DNA of 64,000 nt from Paenibacillus sp. MMS20-IR301 (GTDB taxonomy: Bacteria; Bacillota; Bacilli; Paenibacillales; Paenibacillaceae). The position numbers were made by a program, and so were the translations under genes. The notes beneath the pieces are model-generated. The model saw only the letters and a program-made list of their open reading frames with translations. It ran no database searches and was not told the DNA's origin. Shown in pieces: positions 42,604 through 51,966 of the stretch; position 1 is the first letter of the stretch, and each line of letters opens with the position of its first letter. The stretch lies in assembly GCF_032302195.1 (NCBI RefSeq), contig NZ_CP135275.1, positions 3,534,001 through 3,598,000 of the forward strand. The letters run 5' to 3'.

Positions 42604-44658
42604 TTACTGGATGGTGATGATGTCCTTATCACCGGTGGATACTTTGCCCGGCTTCTTCAGTGTTACTGAAGATCCTTCAGGCAGATTGGAGAAGATCACC
42701 GGAGAGATGATGGAAGGAGCATTCGCCTTCACATACTCCAGGTCCACTTCCATAATCGGCTGTCCGGCCGCAACCAGATCGCCTTCTGCTACCAGAACAT
42801 TGAAGCCCTGGCCTTTTAGCTTAACTGTATTCACACCGATATGCACGAGTACTTCCTTGCCGCCGTCAGACATAATGCCGATCGCATGCTTGCTCGGAAA
42901 GACGTTAAAGACCTTACCGTAGACCGGCGAAGCAATCTTGCCGTCATGGGACAGGAAGGCGAATCCGTCTCCGGTCATCTTCTGTGAGAAGACCGCATCC
43001 GGTACCTCGGTAATATCCAGCAGCTCACCGTTTACAGGCGACACAATATCCTCAGGGACAATTGCTGCCCCCTCTTCGCCAGTCTGCTGCTCAAGCTCCG
43101 GCTGAGGGGCCGGGGCAGCGGCTGGTGTTCTGCCGTTCATAACATCCTGGATCTGTGATTTGATCGTGTCGGAACGGGTTCCGAAGATCGCCTGCACATT
43201 GTTACCCACTTCCAGGACTCCGGAAGCACCCAGCTTCTTCAAACGGTTCTTATCAACACCCGTCTTGTCCTTCACCTCAACGCGAAGGCGTGTAATGCAG
43301 GCATCCAGATGCGTAATATTCTCTTTGCCGCCCAGGGCGGACAGAATATTGCGCGGCAGGTCGTCGCCGGCCCGCGATACATCAGCCGTATTACTTTCTT
43401 CAGCATCATCCGAAGCATCTTCACGGCCCGGAGTTTTGAGGTTGAACTTGCGGATGACAAAGCGGAACCCGAAGTAGTAGATCACTGCCAGCACCAGACC
43501 TACCGGAATTACCAGCCACCAGGCGGTACGGTTCGGGATAACACCGAACAGCACATAGTCAATGAAGCCGCCGGAGAAGGTCATACCGATCTTGACATTA
43601 AGAATGTGCATGGTCATGAAGGACAGACCGGCAAACACAGCATGTACAGCGAACAGCAGCGGAGCTACGAACAGGAAGGAGAATTCCAGCGGCTCCGTAA
43701 TACCAGTCAGGAAGGAAGTCAGAGCTGCCGAGATCATTAAGCTGCCGACAACCCGTCTGTTCTCAGGTTTAGATTCATGATAAATCGCCAGCGCCGCTGC
43801 CGGAAGCCCGAACATCATGAACGGATATTTACCCGTCGTAAACGTACCCGCCGTGAAGTCTACACCGTCGCGAAGCTGCTGCATGAAGATCCGCTGATCC
43901 CCGCGGACCAGATCTCCGGCCTTGTCGATATAACTGCCGAATTCATACCAGAACGGTGAATAGAAGATATGATGCAGGCCGAAAGGAATCAGGGACCGCT
44001 CGATTACCCCGAAGATAAAGGCCGACAGCGTCAGGTTCGTGTTGATCATACTTTGCGACACATAGTTCAGGCCGTGCTGGATCGGAGGCCACACCAGTGT
44101 GAGCACAAGACCAAGTATCAGGGACGTCACCGCAGTCATGATCGGTACGAAACGTTTACCCGCGAAGAAGCCGAGATAAGACGGCAGCTCGATACGGAAG
44201 AACCTTTTGTACATGGAAGCGGCCAATATCCCAACTAGGATACCACCGAACACTCCGGTCTGCAACGTGGGGATCCCCAGGACACGCGAATACGCAAAGT
44301 CCTTCAGGCTCAGCACGTAGTCGTTAACGCCGACAACCGTACCCATGGTTACATTCATAACCAGGAAGCCGATAATCGCCGCCAGTCCGGCTACACCTTC
44401 ACCTCCGGCCAGCCCGATGGCTACGCCGACTGCGAACAGCAGGGAGAGATTATCAAATACAATTTGCCCGGAATTCATCAGGACTGTGGCAATTGCCTGA
44501 ACCACATGATTTTCCAGTGCCGGCACATATTGCAGGAAATCCGGATTGACCAGCATGTTCCCGATTCCGAGCAGCAGACCTGCTGCAGGCAGTATGGCAA
44601 CAGGCAGCATAAGCGCTTTACCGACTCTCTGCAAAACGCCAAATAGTTTCTTGAACAT
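42604..44658 (-). CDS. ptsG: Glucose-specific PTS permease EIICBA
   Basis: 684 residues from the ATG at 44658 (AGGAAGTG upstream). Domain order is IIC-IIB-IIA. The IIC membrane domain (about 1-400) has some ten TM helices, opening [20 protein letters not shown]. The IIB domain has Cys454 in [13 protein letters not shown]. The IIA domain has His606 in [17 protein letters not shown]. It imports glucose with phosphorylation to glucose-6-phosphate, receiving phosphate from HPr. The leader carries a GlcT antiterminator target, so expression is glucose-induced. If ptsI is truly broken, this permease would have no phosphate supply unless another Enzyme I exists. Confidence 0.96.
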   Translation of the reverse strand: MFKKLFGVLQRVGKALMLPVAILPAAGLLLGIGNMLVNPDFLQYVPALENHVVQAIATVLMNSGQIVFDNLSLLFAVGVAIGLAGGEGVAGLAAIIGFLVMNVTMGTVVGVNDYVLSLKDFAYSRVLGIPTLQTGVFGGILVGILAASMYKRFFRIELPSYLGFFAGKRFVPIMTAVTSLILGLVLTLVWPPIQHGLNYVSQSMINTNLTLSAFIFGVIERSLIPFGLHHIFYSPFWYEFGSYIDKAGDLVRGDQRIFMQQLRDGVDFTAGTFTTGKYPFMMFGLPAAALAIYHESKPENRRVVGSLMISAALTSFLTGITEPLEFSFLFVAPLLFAVHAVFAGLSFMTMHILNVKIGMTFSGGFIDYVLFGVIPNRTAWWLVIPVGLVLAVIYYFGFRFVIRKFNLKTPGREDASDDAEESNTADVSRAGDDLPRNILSALGGKENITHLDACITRLRVEVKDKTGVDKNRLKKLGASGVLEVGNNVQAIFGTRSDTIKSQIQDVMNGRTPAAAPAPQPELEQQTGEEGAAIVPEDIVSPVNGELLDITEVPDAVFSQKMTGDGFAFLSHDGKIASPVYGKVFNVFPSKHAIGIMSDGGKEVLVHIGVNTVKLKGQGFNVLVAEGDLVAAGQPIMEVDLEYVKANAPSIISPVIFSNLPEGSSVTLKKPGKVSTGDKDIITIQ

Positions 44659-44700
44659 TAAAGTCACTTCCTAATCATAAGTTTCATCCAAACAGAAGCC

Positions 44701-44820
44701 AAAAAAGGCATGAGCAATACAGCACACAGATTGTCATCTAACACTAAAGTTAGAATACCCCGAGTTGGGGCTGGACAACCGTAATACTGTAAATCACTCA
44801 TGCCTGATCGTATCAGTTAC
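44701..44820 (-). promoter_or_regulatory. RAT antiterminator and terminator in the ptsG leader (GlcT target)
   Basis: On the minus strand the stretch 44820-44789, an imperfect stem (GTAACTGATACGATCAGGC then ATGAGTGATTTAC), has the sequence and position of the RNA antiterminator bound by GlcT. Its AGGCATGAG (44805-44797) alternatively pairs with CTCATGCCT (44714-44706), followed by a T run, making a terminator with a large loop. Pairing is mutually exclusive. An extra CTAAC/GTTAG element lies inside the loop. Confidence 0.8.
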
Positions 44821-44853
44821 ACGTTTGTATTCTGTTAGGTAATAACAGGGATC

Positions 44854-44882
44854 ATTGTAGCACCGATAATTCCAACTTGCAA
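44854..44882 (-). promoter_or_regulatory. SigA promoter of ptsG
   Basis: TTGCAA (44882-44877), 17 bases, TACAAT (44859-44854). The transcript would start near 44847, directly upstream of the RAT. Confidence 0.65.
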
Positions 44883-44896
44883 GCCTAAATTATCGC

Positions 44897-45772
44897 TTAC
44901 ATATTCTCCTCCGGCTCCATCCCCGCTTCATCTTCCTTCTTCTGGGCAAGACGCTGCAGATGAATCGTCAAATAGCTTACTTCGGCAGGATATACAGGAA
45001 TACGCACACGCTGCTCAATCACCTTGGTAAGCTTCCAGGCAAGCATATACATCTCCGGATACTCCCGCTTCATCAGCCCGTCAAGCGACGAGGTCTCCCG
45101 TACAGTCTCCCCCCGGCGCAGCCGCTCCAGCACAAACCGCAAATGGGTTACCATCCGCGAATAATCCAGGGAGTCGCGCGGAATACGGTATTCCAGATTA
45201 TCCTCCACCAGCCCGACCAGATCCCCGATCAGCTGCGAATGCTGCTTAACTTCAGAGATGTGCCGGTTGCTGAGCGCACTGACGATATGCAGTGCAACGA
45301 AACCGATCTCATCCGGAGGCAGCGTAACCTTCATCGCATCATTAATCCGCCCCACCGCATACTCTGCCAGACTGTACTCCTCCGGATACATCTCACGTGT
45401 CTCATACAGAAACGGGTTATGTATAGGGATATGCTGCTCATTTCTGCGGATGGCAAAGGCGATATGATCCGTAAGCGCAATATGGATATGCTCATTAAGC
45501 GCCTGGCGGCTGCTCTGCATAATATGCAGCACAATCTCCTGGACCACTTCAATCAGCTTCTCATCCACCTGCGGTACAAGCTGCTTGTATTGCTCCTGCT
45601 CCTCCTGGCTCCGCAGGATGAACATCTTCTCCACGGACGAAAGATTGATCCGGTCCCGGGATTTGCGGTTGAAGCCTATACCTTTGCCAATCACCACTAC
45701 CTCGGCATATTGGGGATGCTGGGCAATGATCACATTGTTATTGAGTACCTTGCCCACTGTTATGCTGCTCAC
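44897..45772 (-). CDS. glcT: PtsGHI antiterminator GlcT
   Basis: 291 residues. The first 55 residues form the CAT RNA-binding domain (KVLNNNVIIAQ, VVIGKGIGFNRKSRDRI). Two PTS regulation domains follow: PRD1 (about 65-170, with phospho-His in HIALTDHIAFAIRR) and PRD2 (about 175-280, with HLRFVLERL and YLTIHLQRLA). Phosphorylation by the glucose permease inhibits it in the absence of glucose; otherwise the dimer binds the RAT in the ptsG leader and prevents termination. The start is GTG at 45772 with AGAGGTG upstream. It lies directly upstream of ptsG in the classic order. Confidence 0.94.
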   Translation of the reverse strand: MSSITVGKVLNNNVIIAQHPQYAEVVVIGKGIGFNRKSRDRINLSSVEKMFILRSQEEQEQYKQLVPQVDEKLIEVVQEIVLHIMQSSRQALNEHIHIALTDHIAFAIRRNEQHIPIHNPFLYETREMYPEEYSLAEYAVGRINDAMKVTLPPDEIGFVALHIVSALSNRHISEVKQHSQLIGDLVGLVEDNLEYRIPRDSLDYSRMVTHLRFVLERLRRGETVRETSSLDGLMKREYPEMYMLAWKLTKVIEQRVRIPVYPAEVSYLTIHLQRLAQKKEDEAGMEPEENM

Positions 45773-45841
45773 TTACACACCTCTTTTACTTCTGAATACC
45801 CGATCTATTCTTACGCACGATACACGTATCAGCATGTGAAA

Positions 45842-45871
45842 ATTATACTTGAGCTACTATCATAACATCAA
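45842..45871 (-). promoter_or_regulatory. SigA promoter of glcT
   Basis: TTGATG (45871-45866), 18 bases and TATAAT (45847-45842), giving a start near 45835, about 60 bases before the GTG. Confidence 0.6.
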
Positions 45872-45910
45872 GATTCTGATAATAGAAGTGTGCAGGAGCA
45901 GTGCTGGCGG

Positions 45911-47530
45911 TCATTTCACGCGGAACGTTCTGCTGGAGAACTTATAGACCAGAATCAGGGCAACCAGCATATAGAGGGCGGCAGACAACACAACGATCAG
46001 GGCGAAATTCCCCAGGCTGCTCTCAAACTGCATGCCCACAATGGTGGCAGCCACTACAATGCTGTTCACAATCGTGAAGAACGGATTCTTGACATTGAGC
46101 TCAGTGCTGTAAGGCTGGAAGATATAGTACATGAACAAATGGTGAACAGAGAAGAACAGGGATAACGCGAGTATAGTCACGCAAAAGAAAGCAGCATCCG
46201 CCGCGCCCCAGCGTTCCCCCGACAGCAGTATCAGCACATTCACTGCAGCACAGATCGCTGCTGCCGGAATCAGATTCAGCAGGCTGATCCGAAGCAGCCG
46301 TATCCGGAAATTGCTTAAGACCGCAGAGCGTTCACGGTAAAAGCTGTAACGCAGCAGGCTGAGATCGCAGTTGTAGAACATGGCTTTACAGACACGCTCC
46401 CCGATCGAGGTGTAATTCATGATCAGCAGGAAAGTAGGCAATGCACTGATCAGATAATGCGCAAGCTTGGTAAAAGCGGGTTCCGACAGCAGCAGCGTCA
46501 GCAGGCCAGCGGCAAACAGCACACCGATGATACCCAGCCGCAGCCGCACCGGCTTGGTCAGAAACCGCCGGTGGCGTTTGAAGAAGATTGCATTAAGGTA
46601 AGCATAGCCGCTCTTCGCCGCAAACTGCCCGTGATTCCCCGGCTCTGAAGCAGCATCTTCGCGGATTGCCACCTCCTTCTCGCGCGCCTCCTTCATCATC
46701 CTGCCCATATCCAGCAGCGGATCATCAATCTTCGTAACGGCATCCACTGCATTCCGGTACCCCTGATAACGGGCAAGATAGAGTGCACAGGCCGCTCCCG
46801 GCAAGATTACCGCAAGGACTACAGGGAGATTAAAAAGCATCCGGCTGTCCACTACCGCAAATCCCGCAATCAGCGGCACAAAGGCCAGGAGATAGCCGGC
46901 TCCGGCCGCACTCAGGACCCAGCTGTTTTTTTTGACCACCACAATGCCGTACTTGTCGAATATCACCAAATGCAGCGCTTCACAGCCGATACGCCAGAAG
47001 GTCAGCAGCAGCGCCAGCAGGACTCCATGCCAGGGCGGAGCGCCAAGCAGGCCCCCGAACACCAGCATCGCCGGGATAAAAGTAACCGGAAAGCTAATGC
47101 CGCGAAGCGCCAGCGTAGCACGCATATATCTGTCGGCCGGCAGCCGCATCAGCTTCACGAATATGTATTTATCACGTTTAGGCTCCAGAATAATCGCACT
47201 GGAAACCGCTGCAACCAGAAAGCTCAAACAGATTATAATTTGTAAATATAGCTTGTACTGCACCGGCTCAGCCAGATCTTCACCAAGCAGTTTGACAGGC
47301 AAATAGACGACAATGCCCAAATACAGAAATTTGGTTAAGAATGCCCAGATTACCTTCAGGATATAGACAAATACGGATAGTGTCTTCTTAAGTGCAGTCT
47401 CAGCATAAATTGAAGCCGGCATCAGCTTGCCGAGACCGGGAATGGCCCTGAAATAGAACATCAGCCGGTTCGCGCCAGACATCCCGCGGATTTCCAGAAT
47501 CCCCTTCAGCGTGCTAATCATGATGCTCAT
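45911..47530 (-). CDS. ABC-2-type exporter permease
   Basis: 539 residues, mostly TM helices in two sets (about 55-210 and 240-260 in the first half, 310-530 in the second), at least ten in all. A cytoplasmic charged linker (about 268-300, MGRMMKEAREKEVAIREDAA) splits the two. No substrate-binding or ATPase motif is present. The start overlaps the upstream ATPase gene by 17 bases, so the two form one exporter. Such pairs move drugs, lipids or bacteriocins; the cargo is not told by sequence. Confidence 0.8.
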   Translation of the reverse strand: MSIMISTLKGILEIRGMSGANRLMFYFRAIPGLGKLMPASIYAETALKKTLSVFVYILKVIWAFLTKFLYLGIVVYLPVKLLGEDLAEPVQYKLYLQIIICLSFLVAAVSSAIILEPKRDKYIFVKLMRLPADRYMRATLALRGISFPVTFIPAMLVFGGLLGAPPWHGVLLALLLTFWRIGCEALHLVIFDKYGIVVVKKNSWVLSAAGAGYLLAFVPLIAGFAVVDSRMLFNLPVVLAVILPGAACALYLARYQGYRNAVDAVTKIDDPLLDMGRMMKEAREKEVAIREDAASEPGNHGQFAAKSGYAYLNAIFFKRHRRFLTKPVRLRLGIIGVLFAAGLLTLLLSEPAFTKLAHYLISALPTFLLIMNYTSIGERVCKAMFYNCDLSLLRYSFYRERSAVLSNFRIRLLRISLLNLIPAAAICAAVNVLILLSGERWGAADAAFFCVTILALSLFFSVHHLFMYYIFQPYSTELNVKNPFFTIVNSIVVAATIVGMQFESSLGNFALIVVLSAALYMLVALILVYKFSSRTFRVK

Positions 47531-48221
47531 CCTTCAGCAGTGCAATAATCTGCTCCTCGAATTCCGGACTATGGAGCGTTTCTGCCGGGATCTCCTGGAG
47601 TGTGCCGTTATTCAGCACAACCAGCTCATCGCAGAGATCAGCGGCCAGCTGCAGAATATGGGTGGAGAAAATAATAATATGATTCTGCTTCATCTCCCGC
47701 AGCAGCTTCTTGATCTCCAGTGCCACCACCACATCAAAGGAGGTGAGCGGCTCATCCAGGAGAATCAGCGGCGGACGGGAAATGATGAAGCAGAGCATTT
47801 GAATTTTGTTCTTCATCCCGTGGGAATAGCCTTTGATCAGGCGGTGCCGGTCTTCTTCCTGGAAGCGGATAATATTGAAATAATCCTCGATGCTCCGGCC
47901 GGAATCAATCTTATCCTTGTTGATGTCCATGTAGAACTTCACAAATTCATACCCTGTCAGGAAATCCGGCAGGATCGGCAAGGAGAACACGTAGCCGATC
48001 TCCTCCTCCAGCAGGGGCAGGCTCACTTCTTTACGCCGCAGGAATGCCCCGCCGCTGTCCATACGGATCTCACCGCTCAGGCAATTGAACAAAGAGGTTT
48101 TGCCGGCGCCGTTGCGGCCCAGTAGCCCGTAAATCTTGCCCTGCTCAAAGGTGAAATCAATTCCCTTCAGTACTTCCTTGCCGTCAAAGCTCTTGCGTAT
48201 ATTATCCAGAATAAGCTCCAT
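47514..48221 (-). CDS. ABC exporter ATPase
   Basis: 235 residues. Walker A is GRNGAGKTSLFNCLSG (about 35), and Walker B LILLDEPLTSFDVV lies near 150, preceded by a weak signature (YSHGMKNKIQMLCFI in place of LSGGQ, typical of ABC-2 exporters of the BcrA/YhaQ type). It has the H-loop STHILQLA. It is the first gene of the exporter pair, ending inside the start of the permease gene. Confidence 0.9.
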   Translation of the reverse strand: MELILDNIRKSFDGKEVLKGIDFTFEQGKIYGLLGRNGAGKTSLFNCLSGEIRMDSGGAFLRRKEVSLPLLEEEIGYVFSLPILPDFLTGYEFVKFYMDINKDKIDSGRSIEDYFNIIRFQEEDRHRLIKGYSHGMKNKIQMLCFIISRPPLILLDEPLTSFDVVVALEIKKLLREMKQNHIIIFSTHILQLAADLCDELVVLNNGTLQEIPAETLHSPEFEEQIIALLKDEHHD

Positions 48222-48270
48222 AACGCACCTCCGTTTCGACTATCATAACTAGAATATATACTTTATGAAA

Positions 48271-48313
48271 ATAAAAAAGGTATGACAGGCGGTGAATGCT
48301 GCCAGCCATACCT
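48271..48313 (-). terminator. Terminator of the flotillin operon
   Basis: AGGTATG (minus strand, from 48313) pairs with CATACCT, with an inner GGC/GCC stem; a TTTTTTATTTT run follows. Confidence 0.85.
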
Positions 48314-48326
48314 CTTTGCACGGTGC

Positions 48327-49886
48327 TTATTCCTCTGGATGTTTAAGCGGTGCTGCCGGTACTACAGCCGGACCGGGTTTAACGGAAAGCGGGGTTACAG
48401 GGGCCGGCGTTTGCTCAGCCGTTGCCGTCTTCCCTTTGGTCAGACCTTTGATCAGCGCCTCCACATCGATGCCGGACACACTCTTCAGCATTTCAGGCGC
48501 TGTTGCCATCAGCTGGGTCACATAGTTGCTGACCCGGGCCGCACCTTCACCATTACCGGTGTCCACTACCGTCAGCTTATCGATAGATGCCAGCGGCTCG
48601 GCGATTTTACCGGCCAGCTCAGGCAGCATTTTGACAATAATATCGAGTACCGCCGCTTCGCCGAATTTCTGGAATGCTTCCGCCAGCTTCTCTTTGGCTT
48701 CCGCTTCTGCCAGACCGCGCAGCCGGATGACCTCGGCCTCCGCTTTACCTTTAGCCAGCTCGGCATCCGCGACCGCCTGGCCTTCCAGGCGTTTCTGCTC
48801 GGAGGTTGCCTTCGCCTGAGTCTCGATGCTGTACTGCAGCGCATCAGCTTCACGCATCCGCTTGGCCTTGTCGGCTTCCGCCGCCTGCTCCACTGCGTAG
48901 CGGTCCGCTTCTGCCTTCTTCTTCACTTCCGCATCATACTGCTTCTCGCGTACCTGGATTTCCTTGGCCTGCAGATCAATTTCGCGCTCCTTGCGGACCA
49001 GCTCTACCTTCATCTGCTCTTCAACCACCGTCTGCTTGGCACGCGCCTCCTGGATGTGATACGCCTGATCCGCTTCCGCTTTGGCTGTATCCTGATCGCG
49101 CTTGAAGGCAGCAACCTTGAGCTGGTTCTCCTTGGAGGCTTCCGCAATATTCGTATCGCGCAACAGCTCTGCCTTCTGCCCCTGCTCTTCGGCATTAGCC
49201 TTCTGAATCCGCGCATCCCGGACAGCTTCGGCTTCGGCAATCTCTGCGTCCCGCTTCACCGCAGCAATCCGCGGCTTACCAAGCGCATCCAGATAACCGT
49301 GCTTGTCACGGACATCCTTGATGGTGAAGGACACAATCTGCAGCCCCATCTTCTTCAAATCACGGGCTGCAACACCCTGCACCTCCTGGGCGAAACGGTC
49401 ACGGTTACGGTAGACCTCTTCTACCGTCATCGAGCCGAGAATGGCCCGCAGATGGCCTTCCAGTACCTCCTGCGCTTCACTCTTCAGCGCATCAATCGGC
49501 TTGCCCATGAACTGCTCGGCGGCCGTTGCCACATCCTCAGTAGAGCTGCCCACCTTGATGATGGCTACACCGTCGGCGATGACCGGCACGCCCTGCTCCG
49601 TGTATACCTCCGGTGTCGTCACGTCGAGCTTATGGGAAAGCAGCGACATGAACTCCGCTTTCTGAAAGATCGGCAGAATGAAAGCACCGCCGCCGCGGAC
49701 AATTTTGATTTTGCGGCCGGAGCCGTCGTCGGAGATATGATTGTTGCCCAGGAACGAGCCGGTGACAATCATCCCCTCGTCAGGCCCTACCGTTTTGTAG
49801 CGCGCCCAGAATGCAATCCCGAGTACAAATAATACAGCAATAACCACTGCGGGAATTAACAGGGCTTCAGGAATAATATCGAACAT
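48327..49886 (-). CDS. floT: Flotillin-like membrane scaffold protein
   Basis: 519 residues. A short N-terminal membrane hairpin (about 8-28, LLIPAVVIAVLFVLGIAFW) leads into the SPFH/PHB domain (about 30-200, with VEVRD-like and IVSFTIKDVRDKHGYLDALG). A long Ala/Glu/Lys helix (about 210-390) with repeated 'EAE/KA' heptads follows, and a C-terminal Pro-rich region after 480. This is the organisation of YuaG/FloT, which builds lipid-domain scaffolds at the cell membrane. It follows a YuaF-type NfeD protein with a 1-base overlap, as in the yuaF-floT operon of Bacillus. Confidence 0.92.
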   Translation of the reverse strand: MFDIIPEALLIPAVVIAVLFVLGIAFWARYKTVGPDEGMIVTGSFLGNNHISDDGSGRKIKIVRGGGAFILPIFQKAEFMSLLSHKLDVTTPEVYTEQGVPVIADGVAIIKVGSSTEDVATAAEQFMGKPIDALKSEAQEVLEGHLRAILGSMTVEEVYRNRDRFAQEVQGVAARDLKKMGLQIVSFTIKDVRDKHGYLDALGKPRIAAVKRDAEIAEAEAVRDARIQKANAEEQGQKAELLRDTNIAEASKENQLKVAAFKRDQDTAKAEADQAYHIQEARAKQTVVEEQMKVELVRKEREIDLQAKEIQVREKQYDAEVKKKAEADRYAVEQAAEADKAKRMREADALQYSIETQAKATSEQKRLEGQAVADAELAKGKAEAEVIRLRGLAEAEAKEKLAEAFQKFGEAAVLDIIVKMLPELAGKIAEPLASIDKLTVVDTGNGEGAARVSNYVTQLMATAPEMLKSVSGIDVEALIKGLTKGKTATAEQTPAPVTPLSVKPGPAVVPAAPLKHPEE

Positions 49887-50422
49887 TAAGAATCCACTCC
49901 TCTTCTCTCTTCGAATTCGGACACCAAAGCTACACCTTCGCGTACCTCCACAACGACAACCTTAATTCCTGCCGGAAGCGGATGCTGTTCAAAGCTGGCC
50001 GCTGTATGCAGGCTGTTGCCTGCACCAAACTTCACCATAATCTCCCCGTAACCCGCGGCGGGAACCGGAATCGTAACCTCACCGATTCTCCCCGGCAGCT
50101 CGTTCATGGAGAACCCGTTCGACATTTCGCTGTTCTTCATCGGCTTGACGACTGCCAGATACATTACCATTCCCGTAAAAGCCGCAATCAGCAGGGACAA
50201 GGCAAGAATTGCTCCATCTTCCAGCCCGCTATAGCGGCTAAGCAGCACTCCGGCTCCGCCGAACACCGTGACGCCTCCCGCCAGGATGGCCGGGTTGACG
50301 AAATCAAAGGATACGAAGTCAAAGACCCCGTGCAGAGCACCTCCGATCAGATCACCTACAAGTACGCTGACTACAGCAAAAAGGACGCCCAGCACCAAAC
50401 AGCCCAAATACAGCGTTTGCAT
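49886..50422 (-). CDS. NfeD/YuaF-type membrane protein, flotillin partner
   Basis: 178 residues. Three TM helices (about 3-25, 45-63 and 73-95) precede a C-terminal OB-fold NfeD domain (about 105-178, GRIGEVTIPVPAAGYGEIMV and KVVVVEVREGVALVSEFE). It lacks the long protease domain of large NfeD proteins, matching YuaF in size and order. It is translationally coupled to the flotillin gene. Confidence 0.88.
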   Translation of the reverse strand: MQTLYLGCLVLGVLFAVVSVLVGDLIGGALHGVFDFVSFDFVNPAILAGGVTVFGGAGVLLSRYSGLEDGAILALSLLIAAFTGMVMYLAVVKPMKNSEMSNGFSMNELPGRIGEVTIPVPAAGYGEIMVKFGAGNSLHTAASFEQHPLPAGIKVVVVEVREGVALVSEFEERRGVDS

Positions 50423-50467
50423 GTTTGTCTCCTCCCGTCTTTACTTCCGGACTGTCATACTAGTATA

Positions 50468-50494
50468 AACGCAAAAACCATGTCCTTGGTTTCA
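50468..50494 (-). promoter_or_regulatory. SigW-like ECF promoter of the flotillin operon
   Basis: TGAAAC (50494-50489), 17 bases and CGTT (50471-50468). The Bacillus SigW consensus is TGAAAC, 16-17 bases, CGTA, and yuaF-floT belongs to that regulon. The match predicts envelope-stress control here. Confidence 0.55.
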
Positions 50495-50546
50495 CAAACT
50501 TGGAGATTAATCTCAATATTGTATGTCAGGCGGAGCGTTTAAATAC

Positions 50547-50577
50547 AAAAGCCGCTCCCGTGATGCAGGAGCGGCTA
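50547..50577 (-). terminator. Terminator of the alcohol dehydrogenase gene
   Basis: AGCCGCTCC and GGAGCGGCT arms enclose a short loop with T-rich sequence after them on the minus strand. Confidence 0.8.
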
Positions 50578-50601
50578 AGTCTATTGCGGATCAGGCCTGA
50601 A

Positions 50602-51765
50602 TTACAAGGCCATTATATAGATCTCAACTACATCTTCACGCTGCAGCTTGCGGAAGTTGCCGAACGGGCCGAAGCGGACCGCCTTGTCAGCCATGCTGCC
50701 GATCTCACTGCCGTCGATGTCGTAGTCGCCAAGGGTTTTAGGCGCACCGATGGAATCCCAGAAGCTGCGGAGCGCTTCAATGCCTTCGAGGCCGACTTCT
50801 TCATCGCTTCTTCCGGCAGGATCAATACCGAAGACATTCACTGCCAGCTGGCGGAAACGGGCAGGATTCGTGCTGAGGTTGTACTTCATCCATTGCGGGA
50901 ACAGAATCGCCAGGCCTCCGCCATGGGGAATATCATACACGGCTGATACAGCATGCTCAATATTATGCGTAGCCCAGTCGCCGGCAAAGCCCATGCTGAC
51001 CATGCCGTTCAGAGCCATCGTTCCGCAATACATAATCGTCTCACGCAGCTCATAGTTGTTCAGGTCCTCAATCAGCTTCGGCGCCGTCTCGATCACGGTG
51101 CGCAGCAGCGTTTCACAGAAGCCGTCCTGTACCGGAGTATTACCGTCGGTATGGAAATAGTGCTCCAGGGTATGGGACATGATGTCCACCATACCGTAGA
51201 CCGTCTGGTCCCGCGGCAGGGAGAAGGTGTTCTCCGGATCAAGGATCGAGAAGGCCGGATAGGCATATACGCTGCCCCAGCCCATTTTTTCCTTCGTCAC
51301 TTCATTGGTGATAACCGAGCCGCTGTTCATTTCTGAGCCGGTAGCCGCCATAGTCAGCACTGTTCCGAGCGGAAGAGCACCTTGAGGCGCTGCCTTGCGC
51401 TCTACGAAATCCCACATATCCCCGTCATATTTCGCTCCGACAGCTACAGCCTTTGCACAATCCAGCACGCTGCCGCCGCCGACCGCAAGAATCAGCTCAA
51501 TGCCGTGTTCGCGGCACAGCTCTACGCCTTTATGTACGGTAGACAGGCGCGGGTTAGGCTCTACTCCGGCTAATTCTGTAACGGTTGCTCCGATGGCGTT
51601 CAGCTCGGCCAAGACATTGTCGTACAGGCCGCTGCGCTTGATGCTGCCGCCGCCGTACATCAGCAGGACGCTCCTGCCGTACTTCGGCACTTCAGTCCGC
51701 AGTGCCTGCAGGGTGCCTTGTCCAAAGATCAGCTTGGTCGGATTATAAAATTCAAACTTGCGCAT
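50602..51765 (-). CDS. Iron-containing (NAD(P)H-dependent) alcohol dehydrogenase, BdhA/YugJ-like
   Basis: 387 residues from the ATG at 51765 (TGGAGG upstream). [19 protein letters not shown] is the usual start. The NAD(P)-binding segment is [18 protein letters not shown] (about 95-112). The metal-binding residues lie in [13 protein letters not shown] (about 200) and [16 protein letters not shown] (about 275). Members reduce aldehydes such as butanal to alcohols, or use related carbonyls. It is a single gene with its own promoter, separated from galT by a terminator. Confidence 0.9.
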   Translation of the reverse strand: MRKFEFYNPTKLIFGQGTLQALRTEVPKYGRSVLLMYGGGSIKRSGLYDNVLAELNAIGATVTELAGVEPNPRLSTVHKGVELCREHGIELILAVGGGSVLDCAKAVAVGAKYDGDMWDFVERKAAPQGALPLGTVLTMAATGSEMNSGSVITNEVTKEKMGWGSVYAYPAFSILDPENTFSLPRDQTVYGMVDIMSHTLEHYFHTDGNTPVQDGFCETLLRTVIETAPKLIEDLNNYELRETIMYCGTMALNGMVSMGFAGDWATHNIEHAVSAVYDIPHGGGLAILFPQWMKYNLSTNPARFRQLAVNVFGIDPAGRSDEEVGLEGIEALRSFWDSIGAPKTLGDYDIDGSEIGSMADKAVRFGPFGNFRKLQREDVVEIYIMAL

Positions 51766-51808
51766 ATGGGTAAACCTCCATGAGTATATGAATGTGAAGC
51801 ACCTGTCT

Positions 51809-51837
51809 ATTATAGACCTCCGGTCATCTGCATTCAA
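51809..51837 (-). promoter_or_regulatory. SigA promoter of the alcohol dehydrogenase
   Basis: TTGAAT (51837-51832), 17 bases and TATAAT (51814-51809). Confidence 0.65.
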
Positions 51838-51896
51838 ATCCGGGAATATGCCCTATTCTCCGGCAGGTGAATTGCGCGTTAGTGTTATCCATAAAA

Positions 51897-51929
51897 AATG
51901 CCCCCGCCGTCACTCCGGCAAGGGCATTT
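51897..51929 (-). terminator. Terminator of the gal operon
   Basis: AAATGCCC pairs with GGGCATTT, with inner CGCCG/CCGGC pairing, then a T run on the minus strand. Confidence 0.85.
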
Positions 51930-51966
51930 CATTTTTTCATATTGCAAAGGTGAAGTCAGCGCATGC

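Noticed and set aside
48282..49832. A 500-codon open frame antisense to the flotillin gene
   Set aside because: Composition is that of the reverse of Ala/Glu/Lys helix codons; no ribosome site or domain; the flotillin on the other strand is certain.
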